A program made the translations under genes and the position numbers. Shown piece by piece: positions 55,081-64,000 of a stretch of 64,000 bases of DNA. The notes under the pieces were generated by a model that ran no database searches, was not told the origin of the DNA, and saw nothing but the letters and a program-made list of their open reading frames with translations. Position 1 is the first letter of the stretch, and every line of letters starts with the position of its first letter. The DNA comes from Symsagittifera roscoffensis (lineage: Eukaryota > Xenacoelomorpha > Acoela > Convolutidae), in contig NC_087070.1 of NCBI RefSeq assembly GCF_963678635.1, forward strand, positions 24,490,933-24,554,932. Reading direction: 5' to 3'.

Positions 55081-55359
55081 GAGGATGGTAGACAAACATG
55101 GCATCCGACCAGACCCAGATGCGGTAGAGGCAGGTCTGCCTTGGAAGTCACCGAAGACTGAGCATCAACTGCTGAGCTTTCTTGTGTTTGCCAATTACTA
55201 CAGATAATCAGATAATTCATCAAGGGTTACGCAGACCCGATGCAGGAGCTCATGACAAACAAAAGCAAGAAATTCACTCGGAACAACGCTGCGGAAAAAT
55301 CATTTCAAAAACAAAGAAAGAGCTGTGTTAAGCTCTGGTTTTAGGCATGCCTACGGAGA
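55081..55359 (+). pseudogene. RT connection region (degraded)
   Basis: Short pieces such as HGIRPDPDAVEA and LLSFLVFANYY resemble the RT thumb/connection (typical form FLGFANYYR). Stops in each frame. Confidence 0.5.
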
Positions 55360-55750
55360 AAGGCATGTAGATCCTAGATACAGACGAATCAGTGGTTGCA
55401 ATCTCTGACATACTGCACCAATAACAATAATGGAACGGCAAAACCGTCTTAAGACCAATAGCATAAGAAGCAAAGTCCTGAGCGACACGGAAAGGAAGTA
55501 CGGCTCCTCCAAGGCGGAAATGGTCGCGGTAGTCACCTTCGTGTAGAACTATAGGGCGTATTTGGGCAGTGATCCGTTTGATATACGGGTCGACAACAGG
55601 GCACTCTCTTGGCTCAAAACGTACTCAATGGACCAAAGTTACATCGCGAGATGGATAGTACGACTAGATGGTTACGATATGATAATTGAGCAGAGGACAA
55701 AGAACAAGCACCAAAATGCCAAAATCTTGAGCAAGAAAAAGGAATTCTAG
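55360..55750 (+). pseudogene. RNase H of the giant element
   Basis: DTDESVVAISDILHQ begins the domain with its first Asp; SDPFDIRVDNRALSWLKTYS and ARWIVRLDGYDMIIEQR are the strongly conserved C-terminal blocks of gypsy RNase H, with the last catalytic Asp in VDNRAL. Frameshifts in the middle. Confidence 0.7.
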
Positions 55751-56787
55751 GAGAGACAAGAGCAGAGGGAGGCTGATAGGCCTGAAATAAAAGATGGATT
55801 CTTGTTCATGGACAAGGAAACATACGATAGCTTACCAATCACGAGATGGCTAGATAAGTCGGGCAAACCTATCGAAGATCATCCTGAATTATCCACTGAG
55901 CTCCAGGAATCAACAACTCTAAAGAGACAACCTGTTCAGAGAGACGTTGAAGGCAAAAAGTTACGATCTGGAGGAAATTGAAAAAGGAAAAGCAACAATA
56001 GGACAGGACTTAATGAACTTGCTTCAGAAACTAGCCGACAATAAACCCGTGGACTCAACCAGGAGGGTTGATGAACCAGAAGTCACAATAATGAGAGGGT
56101 AGGGATTGGGCTCGTGTGACAAAACTTGATGAATGCTGGAGATCCAGGGAGTAAAGAGGCGGTACAAACACTAGTCGAGAAAATTCCGGAAGAAATACTG
56201 TAGCAAACAACGCTACGAAGGAAAAGAGTGCCATTTAAAGAGGAAGCTGAAGAAATTGGAGTAGATCGAGACTCCGGATAGTGGTTGTCAAATGAGAAGG
56301 AAGGCGATGAGGAAAATTTGTCTGGAAGTCAGGAGAATGGGACGAAGAATCGGTAGAAAGTGAAGATGAGCAAAACAATTTGTGCACGATATTAGCGGAA
56401 GAAAAAAAGAAGAAATCAGGACAGGGAAATGAAGACTGATCCATCCTGCGGGAAATACAACCTGGACCATTACGACATGAATGGAGGAGAAGAACTAGAG
56501 ACGATTGGGGATTATCATGCAGTTCAAACGTATGGACGAATCTAGAGCCGCAGAGTGATAGAGAAGTCTTGAGCAGGATAGTGTGCGTCAAACTTAAGGA
56601 TGATATCAACAATCCGGGAGATCTGAACCGGCAAATGATGGCACTGAAAGAGCATGTGAAGACGAGGATCAGGCTATCTGACTCGATACGGGCACAGTAA
56701 AACGACACAATGACCAGCAATCTCTCCAAATGGAACCGAACCGGAGATAACTAGAAACGAGACCTGGAGGAGTATAGCTACAAGATC
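55751..56787 (+). pseudogene. RNase H to integrase linker, acidic, frame-broken
   Basis: Purine-rich, coding-like bias but stops every 50-100 codons. TYDSLPITRWLDKSGKPI (near 55830) looks conserved. No domain recognised. Confidence 0.4.
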
Positions 56788-57850
56788 TTGAGTCAGTTCT
56801 ACAAGGAACGGAGGAGCTTATTCTACCACACAGCAGATGGTGTGGTAGCCTGCAAAAGAAAAGATGAAGAGAAAATATTACACAAACATAATCTCAGCAT
56901 ACACTCGCAGGTATATCAAACGGAGGTGCTGTTCAGATCGCATTATCAAATGGGACATCAAGGAATAGACAAGGTGCAACAAAGAATAGTGCACCGATTT
57001 GACCGTATGAGGAAAGCTTGTGAAAGGTAGGTCAACGCTTGTTTGTCATGCCTACAAGTGAAAGACCCGAGGAAATTAAAGTTCCCTCTCAAATCGGCAA
57101 AAAGTTGAGAGTTCAATGAAGCTGTATTGATAGCAGTACCGTGTAGGACGGCCTCGGCTGAAGAAACTTGCGATCAAATGATCACACATTGGATATCAAA
57201 ACATGGTTGACATTTCAATCGGACAACGGCAAGGCCTTCGTTGGGGATCTGACGAAAGACCTGATGAGAAGATCTCACATTGCCCAAGCAAATTCGACAA
57301 CTTACCATCCACAGACGAATTGACTAGTGGAAAGGCAAAACAGAACATTAGTAAACATGCTCAGAGTATACTGCTCGAGTTATATGACGGACTGGGACAC
57401 GTACTTGCCGTAGGTGGTGGGAGCATACAACAACACACAACACTCAACAACGGGTATCAGTCCTTTCCTGATGCTAACAGGCAGGTAGAGAGCAATGCCT
57501 CTAACGTTCTTGTACCCAGAATACGAAGGCCAGAGGAGATCGCCCGAAGCTTACGCGAAGGAGGCGATCAAGAGGCAACAAAAGTTGAACGATTTGTGCA
57601 GAAGGAACACAGCACAGGCACAAATGAGACAACAGAGGAAGTATGACGAGAAGATTCCTCAAGCAAAACCATACACTGTGGGACAATATGTTTGGTTGTT
57701 CCAGAACGTCATCCCTCCAAAAGGGACAAAAAGCTATTGAAGAACTAAAGAGGACCATTCATGACAACAGAAGTGCACCAGCAGTGTTGGTTCTACCGCT
57801 TGAGAATAAGGCGCGCCGCGCACTTTGAAAATCTGAAGCCTCATGTGCCA
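56788..57850 (+). pseudogene. Integrase of the giant element (HHCC, DDE, GPF)
   Basis: The zinc domain has RSHYQMGHQGIDKVQQ and later CLSCLQVKDPRKLKFP (56930-57080). In the core, FQSDNGKAFVGDL (about 57215) carries the second catalytic Asp and LVERQNRTLVN (about 57325) the Glu, with a stop just before it. AYNNTQHSTTGISPFLMLTG follows. YTVGQYVWLFQN and RGPFMTTEVH near 57680-57770 are the GPY/F-type C-terminal domain, and AHFENLKPHV ends it. Stops and frameshifts show that it is inactive. Confidence 0.8.
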
Positions 57851-59167
57851 TCACAGGAAGATTTGTGCGTGCCACAAAACATTGAAGGACTCGAGTACCT
57901 AATAGTGAAACCGGCATGAAAGGTGGACGAGAACGGCACCAGAGAGAAAACTGATGGCAACGAGAACATGAGCATGGATGACGATGAAAAGATAGAGCTC
58001 AACTCGGATGAAGACTCTTCCACAAAGAGGATTGGAAAGAGCCGGAGCAGAACGAGGCGCCAGGATGGACAGAACAAGATAAGCCAATGAAAGTAGAAAC
58101 AAGAAAAGGCGGGCGCAAAAAGACTAGTATGAGGTAAAACAGGTATGGCGATGATTTCTTGATTGACAAGTTAAAACCAGACGAGGTAGGGGCAGATATG
58201 GTGAGCATGGGCGACTTAGTGTCAGATAAAGAATGGGAGATCATCAACGACTATGATCACTCGTGGCAAGAGGACCATACCGTACCAGAAAGAGAAGTGG
58301 AACAGAGTGAAGTAGAAAGAAGCGAGAACACAAACTTGATGATTCTAGAGTGGATACATGGTCTGCCGGCTGACGACGATGAAACACTAAGCATCCAGCC
58401 AGTCGACATATCGGAAAGAAAACACGTTAAGGAAGTAACTCGTTGTTCGGTTGGATGGCGACAGACCGACCATTAGACGTACCATTAGACAACTTGAGCC
58501 GGGCACCATCGACAGGGGCGTCGATAAACATTTTTCTCCCGGGAGTGGGGGTAGGACTTACCCACATAGAAAATTTAATGATCAAGAAACTCTGGGAATT
58601 AAGAGAAACTAACGGACTGGAACTGGAGCAAGAGGAGGTTGAGCCTACCATTGGGAGAAATTTCAAGACCAAGTTCGAAATAGCAAACGAGTTCTCGGAA
58701 AACATCTTGATCACGGACAGCGACTTCATCTTGTCAGACAGGATCAGTTCAATCTTCATAACAGCAGATATGAGTTTCATCAGACTAGAGGCTGATGTGG
58801 AATACCAGAATGTGGAGCTCCTGTTCGGACAGAGCCAGGAATGGGAGGCGTGGCGGCACTCCCTTCCTCAGTGTCACAAGTTCCCGGCAAGTGTCTATTC
58901 ATTTTTGGTGAAGCGAGTCAGCGAGAGGAAGGCGGTGGACCTCGAGCACGTGGTGCTGGCTTTGACACGGTTAAGGGGCTTTCTTGTGGAAAGGGGATAA
59001 AAGAAGTTTCAATACCAGTCTACGACCCGAATAGAGGCGGATTGGACCCCAGAGAGCTAAATGCCATCCTGCTTGTCGTTTTTGCGAAAACAGAAAAAAT
59101 CGTACACCTAAACAAGAAGTACTACTTGAGCCTTGCCTGGGTCTCGGATGGACACGAGGGTCCTTAG
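57851..59167 (+). pseudogene. Post-integrase region, acidic unknown protein
   Basis: Frames at 58159-58476, 58443-59000 and 58841-59167 hand over to one another, as in a single decayed protein. Hydrophobic blocks (DRISSIFITADMSFIRLE, VYSFLVKRVSERKAVDLEHV, LAWVSDGHEGP) look folded rather than random. No family recognised, no signal peptide or membrane anchor seen, so an env identity is not supported. Confidence 0.5.
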
Positions 59168-59227
59168 TTGGGGTTGTTTCAATCTTGATCGCATAGCCCA
59201 GGATTAGATGAGCGAGGATTTGGACAC

Positions 59228-60388
59228 ATGGAGACCACCGGAGCCCGCCCAGAGACGAGAGTCCTGCGCAGGAAGTTAAGCCCCTCAAAACCAGTCAGGA
59301 GCGTCATGATTTCGAATTATAAAAAGAACACTGACGGCAGATATCAAAGAAATCGCAGGGAAGATTGGACGGCGATACAGTGTGATGGTGTGAAAGGAGG
59401 GACGCCTTCAACGATGCGAGCTGGGCGGAAAGAGCCCAGAGCCCAGAATACCCGAGGGCCGGACCCACTTGATAATAGGGGACAGTCTTGTCAGGGTTCT
59501 GACGAGGACTCAGGCGCACTGGCAAGTGGAGATCTTGAGCTTTTCGGGTGCAGCAATGCTCCAAATGTTGACTTCTCTGGATATGCTGGAGATGAATGAG
59601 AAACATACGATCACCTTGATGATGGGAACCAACGACGGCTCTAGAGGTGAATCAAGGAAAATGGTGAGCTTGCCGGAGAAAGTGAGCTGCATTCTTGAAG
59701 GAGGGAGAATTTATCTGGACCCCACGGTGCTCACGATTTGCATGGTTCCTCCAATTTGATGCAAGATCAGAATGCGTCAAATATGAATCAGAGAGTGCGT
59801 CACAGCAATGAAATATTACGCGAGGAACAAAAGAAGAGCATTCTGCCCTTGAGATTGTTGGATGTTGCGTGGATGATGAAAACTTCCCTACCGGATAACT
59901 CGTCTTCTGAGGACATCCATTTCGACAAGACAAAAGGAATTGAGTGGTTGAACGGAGTCTTCCTGAGACACGTCAACAGTCTAGAGTCAGACTTGCTGGA
60001 GGCTGGCCAGTTCACCTTTGGACCACCTCAGAGGCACTCATTCTTCTCGATCAGGCCATTATGCGACCGATTGGGAGAGACGATTGATTCCAGAAGTAGT
60101 TCAGTAGGCAACAGGAGCGGACAAACAAGCTCTACAAATTTGGGGAAGGACGTGACGGAGTCTTCCACGCCAAAAAGCTCGGTGGTATCGTCAGTGGTGA
60201 TAGTACAGAAAGACAAGACTGTCAGAACATCGGCGGAAGGCCCTAGAGAAGCTAGCAAAGCCAGGTACACGGAGCAAGTGAGAGACTTGGACCTGGAGGA
60301 TCTGGCCTGCAGCCGGGAGCTAATGGAGGTCCTGGTACTTAAGAGCATGTCGCACGAGGATCTGAATAACCACTGTTGCTTGGACTGA
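59228..60388 (+). pseudogene. SGNH/GDSL-hydrolase-like domain in the giant retroelement
   Basis: In one frame, HLIIGDSLVRVL gives the GDS block with the nucleophile Ser at 59484-59486, and 47 codons on, LMMGTNDGSRG gives the GxND block (59625-59636). After a frameshift near 59735-59760 the next frame has MNQRVRHSNEILREE and SEDIHFDKTKGIEWLN, in the place of the Asp-x-x-His block (His at 59918-59920; the Asp position reads Glu or is one residue off). The size, about 160 residues, suits SGNH esterases/lipases, which cleave esters on lipids or sugars. A Ser/Thr-rich tail follows. Esterase domains are known in CR1 LINEs; here the domain lies downstream of a gypsy integrase. Confidence 0.65.
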
Positions 60389-60466
60389 TTAAAGGCGCAT
60401 GAAGCGCATTTCTCTCAAGAAAAACTCTGAAGGCAGCGGACATGACGGGGATCGATCTTTGTTCCG

Positions 60467-61530
60467 GTGAATTATCGGCCTCTCATGGAGTTGGGGAACC
60501 CAGGCCTAATAATTAAGTCGGTGAAATACCAAACGGGTATAGCTAGACTCAGAGTGGCGATTCCCGTACAATTGAGAACGGTGGAGAAGCTTCTTGAGCC
60601 GACGATAATGGGACTTCATGAAACTGCTTCCTTGGGTCAGAAATTGTCAGAAGATCCACGAAATGAAAAATATTATAGAACCTCTCAGCTGGCCAAGGCG
60701 CTGGCAGCCTACGATATCTCGGACCCTGGCGCCGCGAGAGTGGTCATTTTAACAGCATCGGACTTCAATGGCACTTCTCCGAAGTTTTATTGGCCAGAGA
60801 CGTTGGTATATATGCTGCCAGGGGCGGAACTCAACCAGATTTTGACTCTGGTTGTGGCAATGAAGTCAGAAACGCCCTGTGAACCCGAGCTGCTGTTGTT
60901 CGCGGGGATGAACGATCATCTACATTAGGCAGGAGTGCTCGAGCCCTTGAGAAGCGGAGAACCGACACCAAAGAAGATCTGGGCGGCAATTCAGACGCTG
61001 TTTGCCTCAGTGAATTAAGAGCAGGAATTGGTGGCCTCTCGATTGGGATGAAAGACGAAGGTGGTGTTTGCTTTGTCACCTGGTTATGCTAGTATGCCAA
61101 CTTCTCTTCAGTTTGTATACGCGATGTTAGTGGCAGCAGTCTGGGCAGACGTGTCCCACACCTTGAGTGTTTCTATGAGCTGGCAAACATAGTGATCGTA
61201 TTGTGTCCATGAGGAGCTTTGTCCTGAGATATCAAATCTGGCAAGACAGCTGAAAATCAACCCTGAGGTAGGAGATGACCATCCCCTGGTCAGCCACTTG
61301 CCAGCTCGCATGTGGTTCCGGAATATGGAGCTCACGATAATCGAATTCACGGTTGACGTTGTAGCGTTCGTGACCTCAGCAAACGAGACCGCCATCGCTG
61401 GTTTCCGGAGGGAGCATGCAAAAGGTGAGTTGAGATTGAGAAAGTCATACGAAATCTTGGGAATCTTGAGCCCATGCTGGGAGAAGAAATACATGGTCGA
61501 GAAGTTTTACACAGGGAGTAAGCAATAAAA
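60467..61530 (+). pseudogene. Possible second, divergent SGNH-like domain
   Basis: RVVILTASDFNGTS, then LVYMLPGAELNQIL, then LLLFAGMNDHLH (G-x-N-D at 60905-60916) follow the spacing of SGNH blocks I, II and III, but the first block has ASD instead of GDS. Downstream, VVFALSPGYASMP resembles the strand after block III. The frame at 61298-61528 (MPARMWFRNMELTIIEF) continues it. If the homology holds, it would be a catalytically altered duplicate of the domain at 59.5-60 kb. Confidence 0.4.
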
Positions 61531-61639
61531 CTTGAGTTTTGGTGTAAGCAACAAAACTTGAGAGCATAAATGAGCGAGACGGTGCTACTTGGGAAGGTGG
61601 AGGATCAAGAGCTGATAGTGTTCAACTTAAGAGGCCAGC

Positions 61640-62267
61640 TGCAATGCAGGATGGGGGAAAACGAGATGGTCCTATCGAGGCCTACCCGAAGTTTTGGAGC
61701 CTGAACCCCTTCGCGAAGAGTACTAGAGAGATCCTGATAATTCCAGTGTGGAAGAAGAGCTTCGACTTCTTGACGAAAGAGCTCGAGACGACTCTAGAGC
61801 GGGATGTGTTTCCAGTTACCATCCCAGAGTTCCCGACAGTGAGGCGAATGACCCTTGGAAAGAGCAGCCCGATGTTGGTTCCGTCGATACAAACCAGGGA
61901 AGCTGTGGAACGGCAGCAGAAACTGTTTACACATGGCTGTGACCCCTTATTCATTGGGTACTCGGCGGCAGTATGTTTTCATACGTGTGAAATCAAGATA
62001 AATTGGTGGACTACCCAGGCAAAGAAGATGAAGGGCTCGATGCCTCCAAGATGTGAAGTTCGAGCAGTAAACAGAGTGCTTGAGAGGGCTGAGTTCGAGA
62101 ATCAGGATCCCGTGTATGACAACGGAAGAATGATCGTGGAAGAAGCTCAATTGGCGTTAAAGAACGAGATGAAGTTCAGTACGAGGAGACACCTAGCGCC
62201 CTTGGGACTTGAGGAGGTGGAATTGCAGCATGTTGGACGAAAACTAGACGCAGCGGGAGCCCTCTAG
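61640..62267 (+). pseudogene. Unknown protein segment of the giant element
   Basis: A 207-codon open stretch with FWSLNPFAKSTREILIIP, FPVTIPEFPTVRRMTLG and DPLFIGYSAAVCFHTCEIK. Looks like a folded domain; family not recognised. Confidence 0.45.
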
Positions 62268-62878
62268 GGGACTCTCGCGGAATACAAGGCGATGGAACCG
62301 GCGACGCCCTCACCTCTGTCGGTCAGTACTCCTGGAGACAAAAGAAGCCTTCCGGTGGAGTGCAGGTTCGAAGATGCGCTGAAGAAGGAGCTACCTGAAG
62401 CAGTGGAGGGGGATAAGATGAAAGAAACCCTCAGTGAACCCGAAGAGGAGATGGAGATAGGCGCCACACCTGGCGAGGAAATAGTGCCCGGAAGTTTCAG
62501 TCCTGGCACCAGTCGCGAGTTGCTGCAAGACTCGAGCGGTGAAGATCTGGAGCTGAAACTGGGAAACGAGCCCTCGAATTTGGGCATGGTGTTCATGAGC
62601 GACGAAGGTAGAGAGAAGAACACCTTGGAAGGGAGCGAACGGATGTTTTTTGAATTCGTTGGATAAAAAAAAGTGGCTAGAGTTTTTGAGCAAGTTTAAT
62701 CAGGAGGTGGATCGGAAGATAGAGGTGGACGAATTCAAAGAGGAATTGCGGGATACCGTGGTAGGATTTTATAACCGATCTTGATGGCAACTGGACTTGA
62801 TGAGAAGGTGAGAGAAGAGTTGCAGAGCAAAATGGTTCGAGGGCAAACATCGAGCCCAAATACTGTAAGGACAGCTGT
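62268..62878 (+). pseudogene. Acidic, Pro/Ser/Glu-rich segment of the giant element
   Basis: The frame 62292-62666 is low-complexity and acidic (EPEEEMEIGATPGEE), likely disordered. It is followed by a short helical-looking piece (FNQEVDRKIEVDEFKEELR). Confidence 0.4.
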
Positions 62879-63061
62879 ACCCTAAAAAATAAAAGTGAAA
62901 ATAAAAAAGTTAAAACAAAATTGATGACAAAGATAATACTATGATTTTAGCTTAAGATATTAATATACCTAAGACTAGAGAGGGGGAGGCAAGAGTCGGA
63001 CGAAGAGTGTCTGGATAAGAGGCGAGCTCTGTGATGATCGTGACTACATCCCCGAGTAGAG
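62879..63061. other. AT-rich break in the giant element
   Basis: About 60 bp of A-rich sequence with aataaa-like motifs separates two coding-like stretches. Could be a 3' end, an internal deletion scar or a small insertion. Confidence 0.3.
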
Positions 63062-64000
63062 TGAGGGCGAGTGGGAGATGGAAGAAATGAGTCCCTCGGT
63101 GGAGGTGGTGTCGGAAAAAAACTTGAAGGAGACGGCCCCCATGGTCCTAGCGAGATGGAAGATGGCAACCTATAAGAGCAACTCCATGACCCGGAAGTTG
63201 GTTGAGGTATTGATCGAGATGGAAGCCGCAACCACTTCAGGTGCAGAAGAAGACTTCAAACCTCAGAAGGGTAAAGCAAAAAGAGGCTCCATCAGTGGAC
63301 AAATGTGGGAGGTGGAGGTCGGCAAAGAGTGGATCTCGCGATCTCGAGTCAACACCAGAGCGTTGGTGAACAAGTGACAAGTGATCCCCTTGAGAAAGGA
63401 TTGACGAGGAATACCGCCCGCTCCTGGTGGATAGCTGTGGACACAACGAAAGAGTTGGAAGGCTGCCTGAAGAAGTTGGATCGCGCAGTGTCAAGAAAGA
63501 GTCGAAACTGTGCCACACAACACAGAGCAGAAGTGAACAACCTGGAGTTGAGGAACCAGATAGGACGAACCTGGGAGAAGCTGTTGCTAGGGACATTTGT
63601 TATTTACATGAAGCTTGATGGGAGTTGCATTGGAAGAGCTAACCTCAGGAAATAAGCTAAAGTTGGGTGACAAAGGCTTACATGTGTATCGGATGATGAC
63701 ACAGCATGTCGCTTGAGATAACTCGGGGAAAGTCTTGCAAGGAGAAAAGATGCTATCATCCAAGCCTGCCATCAGAACGCTACTAGAATTAAAACATTGG
63801 AGAAGAAATTCTCGAGTGTCATCTAGAATGCGTATCAGATTACCGGAATTCGAAAAGATGATGATTCGAGACAGTCTCTTGAGAACCAAGCAAAATTTGA
63901 CGAGATCAGGATATTCTCCAATGAATAATTTGACGACGGTCATGATGTACATTGTGCCTTGACCTTCGCTGTGGAGTACTCGAAACCCACGAATTGCGGG
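63062..64000 (+). pseudogene. Coding-like remnants to the window edge, unknown
   Basis: Frames 63078-63377, 63305-63655 and 63735-63962 are basic and helical in character. No motif recognised. Truncated by the window. Confidence 0.35.

Larger units (their letters stand above)
50390..64000 (+). mobile_element. Giant decayed Ty3/gypsy-type element (continues past window)
   Basis: Plus-strand remnants in the order Gag, protease, RT, RNase H, integrase identify a Ty3/gypsy-type element. The coding trail, uniformly purine-rich on this strand, does not stop at integrase but goes on for another 6 kb. No paired LTR is inside the window, so the right end is unseen. Frames change every few hundred bases and RT has lost its active site. 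Confidence 0.75.

Noticed and set aside
56235..56729. 164-codon minus-strand frame rich in Ser/Leu/Phe
   Set aside because: It is the complement of purine-rich element sequence, which yields pyrimidine-rich long frames.
57851..59167. Retroviral-type env gene
   Set aside because: No signal peptide, furin-like site or C-terminal membrane anchor is visible in any frame.

Overview
This is nuclear DNA of an animal, probably an invertebrate. The one host gene is an ortholog of LRRC71, an animal leucine-rich-repeat protein, cut into about 14 small exons spread over 21.6 kb of AT-rich introns. Everything else is retroelements, SINE-like repeats, minisatellites and low-complexity AT-rich DNA. No prokaryotic signature (operons, Shine-Dalgarno sites, CRISPR) is present. 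The phylum cannot be named from this window alone.

Layout. (1) 301-10132, minus strand: a 9.8 kb LTR retrotransposon with apparently identical 1157-bp LTRs, a primer binding site and a polypurine tract. It encodes Gag and an aspartic protease but no reverse transcriptase, RNase H or integrase. A -1 frameshift cassette (TTTAAAC, 7-nt spacer, 7-bp stem) lies between Gag and protease. A 3.2 kb non-coding leader and a 224-aa unknown ORF complete it. (2) 10133-17156: no gene; dispersed repeats and the probable 3' flank of LRRC71. (3) 17157-38748, minus strand: LRRC71-like gene. Its introns hold tRNA-derived SINEs, a roughly 0.5 kb dispersed family in at least five copies, a hAT-like MITE (31075-31493), and in intron 1 an intact 3.6 kb non-LTR retrotransposon (33835-37444) inside an older, decayed LINE. 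(4) 41006-47275, minus strand: three dead LINE remnants (PHD + RT + restriction-like endonuclease; CR1-like RT; an RT fragment). (5) 49374-50366: a minisatellite of about 35-bp units. (6) 50.4 kb to the window end, plus strand: a very long, decayed Ty3/gypsy-type element. Gag, protease, RT, RNase H and integrase remnants are followed by at least 6 kb of extra coding-like sequence that includes an SGNH/GDSL-hydrolase-like domain and possibly a second one.

How the parts relate. LRRC71 belongs to the animal repertoire associated with ciliated cells. Its exons join in phase through exon 13; the last junctions are uncertain. The intact LINE carries a 2A ribosome-skipping motif near its N-terminus and has a 14-bp target-site duplication, so it looks young. 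The Gag-protease element also looks young because its LTRs match, yet it must borrow RT and integrase. Best candidates for new biology: the Gag-protease-only element with its frameshift cassette, the 2A-bearing LINE with a nearly absent 5' UTR, and the SGNH-like module(s) downstream of integrase in the giant gypsy-like element.
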